DNA of 37,337 bases from Gyrodactylus bullatarudis (GCA_012064415.1 SSNU01000210.1:10222-47558); one strand, 5' to 3'. Shown: positions 22,663 to 35,052, numbered from the stretch's first letter. The notes: a model not told the origin generated them from the letters alone. Made by a program: numbers and translations.

Positions 22663-25600
22663 ATGGAAATAAATACAAGCTCTGAATCTCAAGAATCAAA
22701 AAGGAACGATTCTAATACCAAATCGGATTTGATGATAATGAATTACATGAAAATTTTGTCAGACGCAAAAAAATGCTTCAACCTAAGTGCAGATAAGAGT
22801 GAAGATAACTCTAGTCCTAACAAAAGCCTCGAATCACAGAGAGCCACTAACAATGAATTCAATCCCCTAGTATTTGAAGGTTTGTACAGATTTGCTTTAA
22901 ATTCTTTATTTTATTTAAACTCTATTTACTCTAGGTCAAGGAAGGGTTAATCAGTTAGGCGGTGTTTTTATCAATGGTCGACCACTTCCTTATGAAACAA
23001 GACTGAAAATTGTTCAAATGTCTAATAATGGGGTGAGACCATGTGATATTTCAAGACAGCTCAAAGTTAGCCATGGCTGTGTCAGTAAAATTCTCCAGAG
23101 GTATCATGAAACAGGTGAGTCTTGAGTTTGCCTTTCACTCAGTAGAATATGTGCTTAATTAATTCAAAAATTTTTAGGAAGTGTCAGTCCTGGAGCTACT
23201 GGAGGTGTTAGGAAAACAAAATCGTCTCTTTCTACTTCGACTCTTGCAAAGAATCAGCGCGATAAAAAGTCTCCCTTCCCTAATCGAAAGCGCTCCTCTC
23301 AAGATTATGACGACGAGGAGTCTTCATGCAAAAAACTATTCAATAATTCCATCTCTCTAAAAGATTCCTCTCTATTCAGTTCAATTCTCGCCGCAAATGT
23401 GAGATTTAAAAACGACGAGTTTTTATTATTTTGTTTTGCTCTTATGACACAGGATATTTTTTTAGAATTTGCCAATTAATTTTTCATCTAACATGGATAA
23501 CTCTTTCAATTCATTCACTAACAAAAATAATTGCACAGATGTTATGAGCCTCATGGAGATGATTTGGAATAAAAATCAGAATAATAATGTAATTGTTCCC
23601 ACTCAGAAGAATCCAATGGATAACGTTTCAGAGAGAATATCAGAGAATATGACCAATGGTGAGTGCCAAATAATAATAATCATTTTATTGCCCACAACAA
23701 GTTTTTAGTTTTTGTGATTTTCTCTCTCTTCACTCGTTGATTAATATTGAAATTAACACAGATGGGTAATCTGTAGCATCATTTAAAAACCTGATTTAGA
23801 GGACAGGGCTGAGGGAGGGGGGGAACTATTTGTGTGTTTTCTTTAGTATGTTTAGGTATTTGAGAGAAAAATTCATTCATTAATTTTATTATAGTAATAA
23901 TTTTATCCTGACCATATTCAAGTGTTTCCCTGATTTCTGTAATAAAAGTGGAAAAATTATTCCTTTTGTTTGTAAATTTTAATTAATTGACGAATGTCTT
24001 TTTATCTTTCTCTCTGTCTCAATTTATATCATGATTGAGAATTCTATACATTTTCTCAAATGCTTGTCATCACCTAATCAGTTAATTTCAGATTATCCGG
24101 GGCATAAGGCAATGTTCATTAACTAATGAAATACGCCATGGAAAATAAAGTTGATTTTTTCCTTTTTCGAAAATGGTTAAAATCAAAAATTACTTTCAAG
24201 TCCTTTGGATAGTCTCATATAGGATCTATTTAGTAATTACTAGGCCGGTAAAAAGTCGAAATTTGCTAATTTCAGCCATAAAATAAACAGCTCATTTTAG
24301 TACTAATGATACTTAAGATTTCAAGTAATCTTTTTTCATAAGTGAGATAAAATGCCGAAAATCCTTGAATTGTCGATAAAAATCGATAATTTAATCCATA
24401 ACTGTAACAATCCTTTAGATCAATTACTGATACAAAAAATCCTTATTTTCGAATCCGTCCAATGAAAATTAAGAGACTTCTTTTTTGTTAATTTACTAAC
24501 ATAAGTGATACCTACAATAAAGTGGTTGGCACGCTGTGGAGTGATCTTTCTCAATGCTCAAAATGTTCTAAAAAAGAACAAATTTTTCAAGACTGGTAAT
24601 CTAAAAGAGCAATTTTATAATCGTTTAATATTACAATATTTTTGAAAGATTAATAAATTTAATTTAAAATATTCTCGTAATTTACCTAGAAAACGATGTC
24701 GATTTCGTGAAGTCAAAAAAGTCGAAATTTCAGATAAAAATGTCAAAAAATTCTACCGGCCTAGTAATTAAATAGATAAAGTAATTTTTCTTCTTTAGTT
24801 TAAAAAAGAATTCTGGATTATCTCGTTTTTTTCTGCGAAAAGCTTCAATCTAATCTTTATAGAATTTAATATAAAAACTAATAGAAAGTCAACTGTTGTT
24901 AGTTCTGATCTAGATTCATTACCAAAATAATGTTGATGATTCAGTTTTTGAGTATAGAAATATTATTTTTTTGAGAACTGATGACAAAGACATAGAAAAT
25001 ATATTGGAAATTACATGACTTTGATTCAGTTCAAATTGAATGAATAATTTCATTACTACTTTTCAATTGTGTGTTTTTAAGATGTGTTCTCTATAACGAT
25101 AAGAATATTATTCTAGTAATGAGAATAGCATTTTTTAACATTTAGGAAATAAATCCAAGACGTTAATGTGATATTTACTCTATAGTGCATTCATTGTTTC
25201 ACTTACATTTTGTTAATCTTTTTTCAAATAAATTTTACATGCGTTGAACGTAAATCGAACTAAAATAACCTGCATAAATATTCCATTATAATCATTCTGA
25301 TGACTACTCTTATTTTCAAGATAGATAGTTTAAAATTAATTGGTATTCACTGAATAGTATTCAGTCACAACACGTGTTATTCAAAGAAGACTCTTGACAC
25401 TTTTATGATTTTATAATTTCATCCTATTTCATCGATAACAAGTAACATAAAATCAACCAACGCCTAAAACTAACTTAAATATTATCAATGTTATTATCGC
25501 ATATTAATAGTTTTTATAATTTCTTGCATAAATTCATGAGCAATTCTCAGTGAGAATGATGAGGCAAACTTGAGTTTCACAAGAAATCTATTGGCTATGT

Positions 25601-28600
25601 AAAAATGCTTCTACCTAATTAAACTCATGAAAAGATGATCATAGGAAGTAAAGCTAAGAATAACATTCAAAAAGACTTTTAACAGGTAATTTATCACTGT
25701 CTGCCTCTCTTGCCACTTATACAATTCTTTACCTGATATTTTATCATTTCAAAAATAATGTAGTTGAGCAACTAAACATTGTAATAAAATTGGTTATAGT
25801 ACAGTCAATTCAATCTTCCATAGTCTATTTGGCCGCTGTCGATTAAAAATAGTCTTCTCATCAAAAGGATTCAGTGAAGAAGAATAGGATTTGTCAGAAT
25901 TAATGTTGGCGTTATAAATGAGGTACTGTAATTCTCATCACAGATGTCAACCGGGATGCTGAATGTTCTTTTTCATCATTATCATCTTTCTGCCCCTCCT
26001 TCTATTCCTCAAATTTGGCCCTTGTTTATCTCATTAATTTCTAAGGAATTTCTGACTTGAACATACATACACTCTAGTCAATAATAATAATAATAATAAT
26101 ACACAAGATGATTTTGTGGCTACGATTACTTGCTCGTTTTTATCGCATACACCACCTGAATGTGAGTAGAGATAAATCTATTTATTTTTATTTATTTATT
26201 ACAAAACCATAAAAATTATTCGACTAACTGTATGATAATGGTCCTTTTGATATGATGAAAAACGGGCCTTGAAATATGCGGGCAGGTTTTGAATAGGAAC
26301 TACATTTAAATTTTATTAGATTATTTTATTGTTGTAACCAATATCTTGAGAATTTCTCCGCCTCCTTCTCTCTTTTATATCCAGATATAAAAGTAGATAG
26401 GTAAAGAGTGATCAGTTTATCCAGGTATATTTTTCGATTAATCTACAAAATCTATCGCCAAGTCTAGGGAAAGTCTTTTTATATTAATTATGTAATTAGT
26501 ATAATTAAAAACATATGAAATTAATTAATAGACACATCCATTTATAGCTGAAATATATTTTAAATATGATATTATCTTTCTCTATCCATCTTATAGCTGA
26601 GAGTGAGCTCACAATTAGTATCTAATGTGTAATACATATATTGTCTCCTGTTATTTTTAATTAAATTGACCCTTTGGTAACATGATCAAGTCAAGCGAAA
26701 TTACTTCTTATTCTTCTTATCAAGATTTTCTATCCCTTTAACAGGATTAAAGAGACTAACATTACTTGATAATATTTTATTTTTATTTCCCTACACAATA
26801 GGACATTATACAATTGCATCCTTACCTACCTCTTGAATTATTTAACATCAAATGATCCAACCCAAGTCCTACCATCACAATTCATACGTAAAACAAATGC
26901 ATTTATTAGGAATGTGTACACATTCAAAAGTTCTTCACTAAACTCAACATGTTCATTACTAGGTTGGGAAAATAGTCTTTTTCGTCCTATAATAATTATA
27001 ATTATAATAAAAGAGAGTAGTATTATCTTCCATATTATAATTTTAATTATTAGTTGGCCCACATTTCCATTCTTGAATATTACATCAGGTACTGGGAATT
27101 TAAATGATAATGATAATACAAATTAGTTTCCTGATAAGTACTCGAATAAACTTGATCACACTTGTAACTATAGATAATATCATATTTAGTAATGTATGAA
27201 CATTCATGAACCATTCATTTGTTAAATTCTCCTGTCCAAAATAGCCTCGAGCCATGCTCATGTCAAGAGGTGTCTTCCGTTGCTCTGATAAAAGGAATTC
27301 GAATTCTTATGCATTCAAAAGACAATTGATTAACACTTTAATAATCTATTTACAAAGTAATCGGACCTTTAAAGGCTTCAGAGCCCGTATTTCATAAAAT
27401 AATCTTCCTTTTATAGTTCAAATTTGTTAACTTGACGAAACTAGGAGAAGTTATTAATTTTTTGATTAACTTTGGAATACATTTTTAGTAATAACACTAT
27501 ATTATCCTTATTTTGACCGTTCATATCCTCCTTATCCTGTGCACATAGTGTGAGACATGTCTTTGCATGTTAAATTAATAACAATATACAAGACAAAAAA
27601 ACTATTTGTCCACAATTTATTCGAATTTTTTTGTACATTCATATCATATACAACTTGCAGTGTTTCTTTTGTCAAAATTAAGTTTTTTAATCGGATTTTA
27701 TGGGCGTTTAATGCAGGGAATCCAACGTTCTTTTTTCTTAATCTCCCCTTGCATTGGTCATCTCGTGTGAATTCTGACTTGAAACAATTTACCTAATTCC
27801 TTCTCACAATATCTGCGTGTTGTTTTTTTTTATTTGAAACAAAATTCAAATTTATTTTCTAAGACGTGACTTTTTTGGTAGTTTTAACCCTAACCATTGG
27901 TACATTTGCCTTCTATATTGAGGGAGATATCAGAATAAAATATGTTCTCTATTCTACATCATGATCTATCCAGGAATGTAACACAATGAAGAGAGAAACG
28001 TTTAATTCACATGAAATTTAATCAAATTGAGTTGAGCTTAATGCCATTTTTGATTACCCATACATCCAAATGAGAATTGATTATTTTCACAATTGAGTTA
28101 TGAAAAAAGAGATGCGAAGATGTCAAGGTATAAATTTATTTGTAGTCAAGTGGGAGTCTTTTATTTAAACTTGGAATATCTTTAAAAATTAAAAATATTC
28201 TTAATACCTTGTTCATACAATTGATTAATGTTGATATACCGAGTAGTAAGAGTACTGATGATAGGAATGACTTAATTAAGTGTAATCTATTGGAAAAAAG
28301 AAAATATTCGGAAAGGTTAGATGCCAAAACTGTTGCAAAGCAACTTCTTATTCAATTTTCAATGAGTTAATTAGAAAAAATCAAATAACCTGTTGCTAAG
28401 ATGAGATTATTTTCCACTCTACTCTTTAATAGGCTATTAATAATAGCAAATATTCGCTGAATTTAGTTTTACTAACTCTTTGATTAATTTTATTTTCAAT
28501 TCATTGCTCATTTTGCAGACGAAACAATCAGCAATATTATTGAACGAGAAAAGGATGATAGTAGCAACAATTTCAAGGATACAGAGAGCAATTCAAATAG

Positions 28601-29391
28601 TCTAAGACGATCAAGAACAACATTCAGTGAGCAACAGGTTGTTATTCTAGAAGATGCTTTCCAAAATGCTCCCTATCCGGATGTTCAACTAAGAGAAAAA
28701 CTTTCTCAACAAACAAATTTGCCAGAGGCAAAAATACAAGTAAGCGCCACTGACTCGAATCGTTATCAAATAGATCTAAAAAAGATTTTTAAACTTTAGG
28801 TTTGGTTCAGTAACCGAAGGGCCCGATGGCGTAAACATTTGATTTCAAAAACTGGCTATAACATTGCAAACTCGTCAGTAATCTTCAAAAAGGAGGAGAA
28901 TAAGATGCCCGTTGATAATATTGGGAAGGAATTGAATGACTTTTTCGATTCTAGCTCTATGAATAACTATAATAACATAGTGGACAAAGTTAATCAGACA
29001 AACTACAATTTTCTCAGTTCAATAATATCTCCTGAATTGTCCTCAATCTTGAAAATTCAAAATATTTTATCAATGAACAGAATAACTCCAACCTCAGAAG
29101 AAATTACCAGTAGATCAAGTCAGCATAGTAGCCTTGAAGAAGAGCCAATGACAGCATCATCGTCATCGAAAATTCTCTTCTCTGCAGAAAATTTGGTTGA
29201 TGTAAGAGAACATTTCTAAGATTTAGATATTTTAGAAAACTAATCTAGAAACATATTTATTTTAGAAAATATCTTCAGATAAGGATGAACAAATAACCAA
29301 GGAATCACAAAATACTCCAGAAAACGACCAAATTAACATCAATCAAAATTGGCTATTGGATCAATTCATGTTGGCTTTGAACAAAAATTGA
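22663..29391 (+). CDS. Pax3/7-like transcription factor with PAI subdomain and S50 homeodomain, no RED found
   Basis: Exons: 22663-22879, 22935-23114, 23178-23398, 23466-23658, 28519-28739, 28800-29201, 29266-29391, giving 519 residues. The PAI half of the paired domain (about residues 73-133) begins [19 protein letters not shown] and ends [14 protein letters not shown], closest to Pax3/7. It is followed by GATGGVRK and then Ser/Lys/Asn-rich sequence where the RED half should start. [11 protein letters not shown] near residue 200 could be a decayed octapeptide. The homeodomain (about 299-358) has [20 protein letters not shown] and Ser at position 50, as in Pax3/7. It is split by an intron between positions 46 and 47. 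The 4860-nt intron 4 separates PAI and homeodomain exons and holds a hAT derivative. A polyadenylation signal is at 29647-29652. Fast divergence is likely. Confidence 0.88.
24233..24771. mobile_element. Decayed hAT element in Pax intron 4
   Basis: The element at 24241-24763 (523 bp) has 10-bp ends TAGGCCGGTA and TACCGGCCTA. It is flanked by GTAATTAC (24233-24240) and GTAATTAA (24764-24771), a 7/8 match for a hAT 8-bp duplication. Around 24530-24570 the plus strand reads [15 protein letters not shown], the signature of the hAT C-terminal dimerisation domain, followed by more stops. So this is a deletion derivative of a hAT element. A direct repeat of AAAAGTCGAAATTT occurs near each end. Confidence 0.78.
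26080..26101. repeat. (AAT)n microsatellite in Pax intron 4
   Basis: About seven AAT units run without interruption. The surrounding intron (24772-28518) otherwise shows only AT-rich sequence, with no exon-like stretch that I could read as a RED subdomain on the plus strand. Confidence 0.8.
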
Positions 29392-30282
29392 AACACACTT
29401 GTAAAATGATAAAGATTTCTTATATAAACTTTGTACAGTTAAACTGACACTATTAGTACACACAGCGATCAGCAGGGAAACTCAATATAATCAAATTATG
29501 ATCACATTCATATTCTTAGAAACTTCAAAGTTTGAAGGATAGAAATATAAATAACCTGTCATCATGAAATAGAAAATACCAACTTTTTAATCAACAGATA
29601 ATCGCTAAATCATCAGCGATTATTTGTGGACATTTTATGTCCAACAAATAAATTTAGGGATACGTAAAAAACAAATTTTTCGAAAATTCTCATATATCTA
29701 CATAAATAATGATGATTTAATATCTAAGGATTCCAGGCGTGAAATTTCTATTAGATTAGATGTTTGCCCAGGGATTTTGTCAATAAAATAAATTTTTAAA
29801 AATAGTAAATGCAGATCAAACTAAAATTTTAAGTAGTGTGTAAATTTTCACAAGAATCCATTGTTCAATTGATTGAAGAAACTGATTTTCATGATTGGCT
29901 TGAACAAATAACTTCCAACAACGAAAATTTATCCCAAGATTAGATTATTTGCAGCTTTCAAAAATCCGAAAATAATTGGTTTTTGATCTTCAATAAAAAA
30001 TAAGTAAAAGCATATTAGCGCTGAAACGTCTTGAAGGAAGCCATAAAATTAAATCAAGAATAGCTTCAATTTTACGAATACAAAACTGCTAAATTTTATG
30101 CTTCTACATACTTTTAATTAACAATACAATTTAATATTGATTATAATTAATAGAGATTATAGACTGTATTTAGAGATGACATTTTTTTCATTTTGTACAA
30201 GTCGATCATGATTTCTTCCTAATTAATCATATTTTTAAAACTTTATCAGTTTATACCAAATTTTGGTATTATCAATAATAAA
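29392..30282. other. Pax 3' UTR and intergenic sequence
   Basis: AT-rich, with polyadenylation-like AATAAA at 29647-29652 and further A-rich candidates near 29785. No ORF or structure stands out. Confidence 0.4.
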
Positions 30283-30733
30283 TCTATATAATTAGAAAAT
30301 AAAAGTCGATTTTGTGAGCCTATAGACGCCTAAACTACCCAACCAATTTTCATAAAATTTTAACCAGCTATAGATTACCCCACGGACCATGTTCGTAGCG
30401 AAAAAAATTTCTAGATTTGGCCTTAGTTGGGCAGTAATCTCGATCAGAACCGAAAAGGTCCCTGGTCAATCAGAGGGCGTAATTTTCAGGGCTTCTCATT
30501 TGCCCAATTTTAGTGTGTATCGTTTTTCCTTATCATAGATAAACTAAAGCCTTATTGTTATTGGTCAATATCAAATTCTCAATTTCTCATTTCTTCAGTA
30601 CATTAGAAAAAATTGATTTAAATGTCTATAGGTTGCTTGAAATGGTTTCTCAAATCTCCTAAAAAATTTTCAAACAAAAATATTTCTTCTCCAATTAAAA
30701 AAAACTCTGCGTAGCGGATTCGGATCAGCTAGT
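30283..30733 (+). mobile_element. Probable non-autonomous Helentron/Helitron-type fragment
   Basis: It starts TCTATATAATTAGAAAAT. About 35 nt in, it has the phrase GCCTATAGACGCCTAAACTA and then CCAACCAATTTTCAT, much like the 5' region of arthropod and other invertebrate Helentron-type elements. It ends GCGTAGCGGATTCGGATCAGCTAGT (the last bases at 30733), like their 3' end. There are no terminal inverted repeats or clear target duplication, as expected for rolling-circle elements. No Rep or helicase is encoded. Assignment rests on remembered sequence likeness only. Confidence 0.6.
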
Positions 30734-31178
30734 TATTATTAATGATGAATCATTTTGGTCAGGATTAATTTCTTAAAAACTTGAATGAAGCAAAAAAATT
30801 TGGTATTTTTAGAAAAAAAAGAATTTTAGAAAATGATAGATCTACTAAAAAGTATGTGGACCAAAGAGATATTTTTTTTTTGTAAAAATAGAATGTGCAG
30901 TGCAAAAATTTCATCTAGAAGCTTCTACTTTTTGTAATAATCCTTTGAATCAATAAATAAATCCATCCTAAAATTTAGAATCCACTTGAAGGAAAAAATA
31001 ACATTTTATTGAAAACTGTTTTGAATTGAAAATTTCAACTTGTTATATTTAAACAAAAAAATGTTTTGGAAATATGTTTTTTAGTACAAGCAAATACAAT
31101 TTCACTCGAATTGTAAATTTTTAAATGGTCTTGAATCAAGACTCTTGATTACATGATCTCACCCTCTCTGTAAATGTT
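30734..31178. other. Upstream flank of the proprotein convertase gene
   Basis: AT-rich, without a recognised promoter motif. No ORF is supported. Confidence 0.35.
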
Positions 31179-33596
31179 ATGAAACTTCTCGAAAGATTAA
31201 TAAGAATTATAGCACTACAACATATATTATTCATTTTTCTTCAAATCAATTTCTATCATGTAATATCCATGAAAAAACAAGGAGAATATTTCAAACCTTT
31301 CTGGACAGTAGAGCTATTCGGAGGCCTTCCTGCCGCAAAAAAGTTTGCTCGACTCAATGGCTTGATTTTTATCAGACATGTTCGTGATTTATTTAAATTT
31401 TAGTTAGCTGACAATTATTATTATTATCGAAGGCCACGTTTGTTTTCAATGTCCAACCAAGAAAGTAAATTCATTAAATACAATATCATGAACAAGTTTA
31501 AAGTAAGACCATTTTTATTGAAATTTTAAGATACCATGGATTAGCCAAGTACAGGTCAAAAAAAGGTTCAAAAGAGACTTGAATTTAATTGATCCTGAAT
31601 GGTCTAAAATGTGGTACATTGTAGGTTTAATTTCATCTGACAATCTATCCATCATATTTTATTCAGAATCTATCGATTATACCTTTTAAATCGCTTTACC
31701 TTCAGAATTTATTTCTCAAATTGATTTTATTTTTTTCAAAAGAATTCACAAAAAGCATCAAATCTCGATATGAATATAAGCTCAGTATGGAAACGAGGAA
31801 TTGCTGGCCAAGGTGTAACAATATCAGTTCTGGATGATGGTCTTGAGATAAATCATCCTGACTTGAAAGAAAATATTGTAAGTTCGCATCCGATTTGTGT
31901 GGTCGATTCAAGATTTTTATTGTCAAGAAAATACAAACTGTATAATTAATTTATTGATTTGTTCTTATTTAAAGGACAGTCAGGCATCCTATGATTTTAA
32001 CAGCAATGATCCTGATCCGACCCCAAGGTACCATTTAGAGAAGAATAAGAACATAAAGTAAGAAAAAGTATTTTAAACAGCTTAGTCGTCATGGTACAAG
32101 ATGTGCTGGAGAAATAGCTGCGGTTGCCAATAATTCTTATTGCGGTGTGGGAGTCGCATATCGTTCCAAGATTGGAGGAATTAGAATGCTAGATGGAGAT
32201 GTGACAGACGTAATGGAAATGGAATCTCTCAAATATAATTCTCAAATTATTGATATTTATTCCGCAAGTTGGGGTCCTGAAGATGACGGAAAAACAGTCG
32301 ATGGGCCAGGACGATTGGCATCTATAGCATTTGCTAGGGGAGTTAAAGAAGGAAGAAACGGCTATGGATCAATATATGTATGGGCTAGCGGAAATGGAGG
32401 ATTTAAAGATAACTGTAATTGTGATGGTTATACAAATTCTATATACACCTTAAGTGTTAGTTCTGCTTCGCATGAAGGTGAACTACCTTGGTATGCTGAA
32501 ACATGTTCATCAACCCTAGCTGTTACCTATAGTAGTGGAGATAAATCTCAAACAGGTGTTATTACAACAGATTTAAACCATACATGTACAGATTCACATT
32601 CAGGAACATCCGCTTCTGCACCTCTTGCTGCAGGAATTTGTGCTCTTACTTTATCTGCGAATCCAAATCTTTCATGGCGAGATCTTCAATATTTAGTTGT
32701 TTATACTGCTCAATCTAAAGGTTTAAAATCAAGCAATTGGAGGTCAAATGGTGTTAAAAGAAAAGTCTCCCATGAATTCGGGTAAATTAACTACCGCAAA
32801 TAATTTTTTTAATTTCAATATTAGTTACGGATTAATGAATGCTGATTTAATGGTCAAATTAGCACAAGTTTGGATAACAGTACCGGAACAAAACTCTTGC
32901 ATGGAAACTTATAAGCTAAATAAAAATGGTATCAAAATAGCTGGACAAAAAACTTTTAAACTTAGTACAGATGGATGCGAATCTTATTATAGAAAGCAAG
33001 GATTATCAAAAAAGAATGTGAATTTTCTCGAACATGTGCAGGCAAAGGTAAGGAAATACTCTTTGCATGTAAACTTAACATTTTAAGGTTAAGCTTTGAT
33101 GCCCTATTGATTTATGCATCAAAAATGTTGAACTAATTTTCTAGATAAGTTTAAAGAGCAGTCAACGAGGTGAAGTGGAAATATTTTTGAAGAGTCCCAT
33201 GGGAACAGCAAGTAAACTTCTTGGGAAAAGAAAAGTAGACGTAAACAAAGGCGAATTTCATGATTGGCCGTTTATGTCCGTACATTTTTGGGGAGAGAGA
33301 CCGAATGGAACTTGGATTTTAATCGTTAGATCGAATTTGGCAAAAGGTGTGATTACTGAATCTTGATTCTTAACGATATTCCATTAAATTTGCATTTCTT
33401 TCCAGATGTAACATTACATTCCTGGTCTCTTATACTTTATGGAATCTATGAAAAATATGAGATACCATCATACAAAAATCAACTTCACTCAAAGGATCAA
33501 ACACCTGAAGATCTTAATGGATATAAAGATGTTACCAGAAATCTTGATGGTTTGATTTTATCCTTGACATTAGCTGGATTTATTTTCATATTTTAA
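31179..33596 (+). CDS. Furin-like proprotein convertase (kexin-type subtilase), 9 exons
   Basis: Secretory-pathway serine endoprotease cutting after paired basic residues. Exons: 31179-31379, 31404-31502, 31531-31620, 31743-31877, 31975-32057, 32086-32781, 32825-33047, 33145-33346, 33406-33596; 639 residues. A hydrophobic N-terminus is followed by a prodomain ([17 protein letters not shown]), an inner basic site (RRPR) and the autocleavage site RFKR before D116. The triad is about D161 (VLDDGL), H205 ([10 protein letters not shown]) and S378 ([11 protein letters not shown]). Oxyanion Asn306 (ASGNGG) argues against PC2. A P domain follows. There is no Cys-rich region; the protein ends in a short hydrophobic stretch ([14 protein letters not shown]), a possible tail anchor. 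Three introns would be only 24, 28 and 28 nt. The 24-nt one keeps frame and ends in an in-frame TAG, so if it is not spliced the gene is broken there. Polyadenylation signal at 33737-33742. Confidence 0.9.
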
Positions 33597-34164
33597 GACT
33601 GTCAGATTTATTCTTTTATAACTGATTTTTTTTCGTAATTTGATGCATTTTTTAATCTGCACAAAAAATACAAATTGTATTATACAATCAAAAATGTAGA
33701 CAAAATCCTGTGATATTATGTAATTAAAGTACTTTAAATAAATTTTGCCAAATTTTAATGATCGAGTCGCAATCGATAAATATTAGATGAGAACACGTAA
33801 ATTAACTCTGTTAATTTAACAGTAAGAGTAAAGAGATTCTCTTCATTGCTAAGCATAATATCTAATGCTGTTTATTAAACAGTGCTTAATCTATTACTGT
33901 CGTAGTAGGTTTACCTTACGTATAAGGGATCAAAATATGCAAGAGGTAGTTCAGATATCAAATAAATAGATATAATAATAAATATTTTTTTGTAATAGAA
34001 ATTTTTATTTATTTGATCTTAGTAGGACCATCCTGATATAAGATTTTTGAAGTTTAGAAATATTATTTTTAAAATGTTTTCTTTTGCAGTGCTTAAACAA
34101 AATCGTTTGTTGACAATAGATTGTTTTGTTCTGTACACAAATCAAAATTCGCGTGTTTTGAAAA
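33597..34164. promoter_or_regulatory. Convertase 3' UTR and Tom40 upstream region with two similar 15-bp palindromes
   Basis: CTGTTAATTTAACAG at 33808-33822 and CTGTTTATTAAACAG at 33868-33882 are both palindromic about their centre and differ at only two positions. They are 60 bp apart, roughly 300 bp upstream of the Tom40 ATG. They resemble homeodomain-type dimer sites but could be chance in AT-rich DNA. The rest of the interval shows no gene. Confidence 0.4.
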
Positions 34165-35052
34165 ATGAGTGAAATAAATGAGGAAATAGGTTCCCTGGAA
34201 TATATCCACAGCAAGATCCAAGAAGTATTCGTGCCAGTTCCATTCATTGGTGGTCGTTTCATTATTAATAAAGGTCTTTCTCCAAATTTCCAAGTTAATC
34301 ATACTCTCTCCTTTGGTAATGGAGATCAATCAGGATATAAATTCGGCGCAACATATGTGGGTCACAATAAAATCAATGAAAATGAACCAAATCCTATTTT
34401 AATGGGAGAGATTCAGCCTAATGGTAGTTTGCAAGCTCAAATAATTCATAGTATTAATCGCAACATAAAGTTCAAGTATTTGGCTCAGATACAAAATAAC
34501 ATAATGATTGGACAGAAATATGCTTTCGAGACAAAAAATGATATCTGGCAAGCATGTCTCACTCTCATTAATCCTGATATCACTAAAATGGAGTGTATGT
34601 CTGTTATTGACATTATGAAAAAAGTTACCAACTCTGTTCAACTCGGATCAATGTTAGTCTGCAACTACTCCCCAAACCTTCCATCTTGTAAAGAGGCCCA
34701 TTGGAGTATAGGAGGGAAATACATTACTGAAAATTGGCAAACATCTCTCAGTTTTCGTCCCCTTCAAACGAGTTTTCATGCCAGCTTCTGGATGCGCGTT
34801 AAAAGTGATCTTCATTTTGCTGGTGAACTTGAAAGTAATTATCCTCAACAAACTAACGTTGCATCAATTGGTTATCAGTACGAGATACCAAAAAGTGGCC
34901 TAATCTGGAAAAGTCAATTTGATAGCAATTGTAACATTATATCCTCATTTGAAAAACGTCTATTTCCTTTCCCGCTTTCATTCACTATATGTACCATAGG
35001 GGCTCTATTTAAAGGTAAATGTGATTTTGGAGTTGGCCTCACTCTCGGGTGA
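34165..35052 (+). CDS. TOMM40: Tom40, mitochondrial outer-membrane import channel
   Basis: Beta-barrel pore of the TOM complex, through which nuclear-encoded precursors cross the mitochondrial outer membrane. It is a single exon of 295 residues. Family blocks are clear: NKGLSPNFQVNHTLSFG, YKFGATYVG, NGSLQAQIIH, LINPDI, GGKYITENW, ASIGYQYEIPKS, FEKRLFPFPLSF and the C-terminal FGVGLTLG, whose last strand fits a barrel sorting signal. It is shorter than the human protein (361), mainly at the N-terminus. The absence of introns, while all three other host genes annotated in full here have them, could mean an intronless ancestral copy or a retrocopy; no poly-A tail or target duplication is visible. 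The frame is intact. AATAAA lies at 35130-35135. Confidence 0.93.
   Translation: MSEINEEIGSLEYIHSKIQEVFVPVPFIGGRFIINKGLSPNFQVNHTLSFGNGDQSGYKFGATYVGHNKINENEPNPILMGEIQPNGSLQAQIIHSINRNIKFKYLAQIQNNIMIGQKYAFETKNDIWQACLTLINPDITKMECMSVIDIMKKVTNSVQLGSMLVCNYSPNLPSCKEAHWSIGGKYITENWQTSLSFRPLQTSFHASFWMRVKSDLHFAGELESNYPQQTNVASIGYQYEIPKSGLIWKSQFDSNCNIISSFEKRLFPFPLSFTICTIGALFKGKCDFGVGLTLG

Noticed and set aside
26833..27126. 97-codon plus-strand ORF in Pax intron 4, considered as a possible missing RED exon
   Set aside because: It is poly-Ile and low-complexity with no helix-turn-helix pattern, and an overlapping antisense ORF is similar noise.
27557..27796. 79-codon plus-strand ORF in Pax intron 4
   Set aside because: Phe-rich composition of AT-rich DNA, no splice context in phase with neighbouring exons and no recognised motif.
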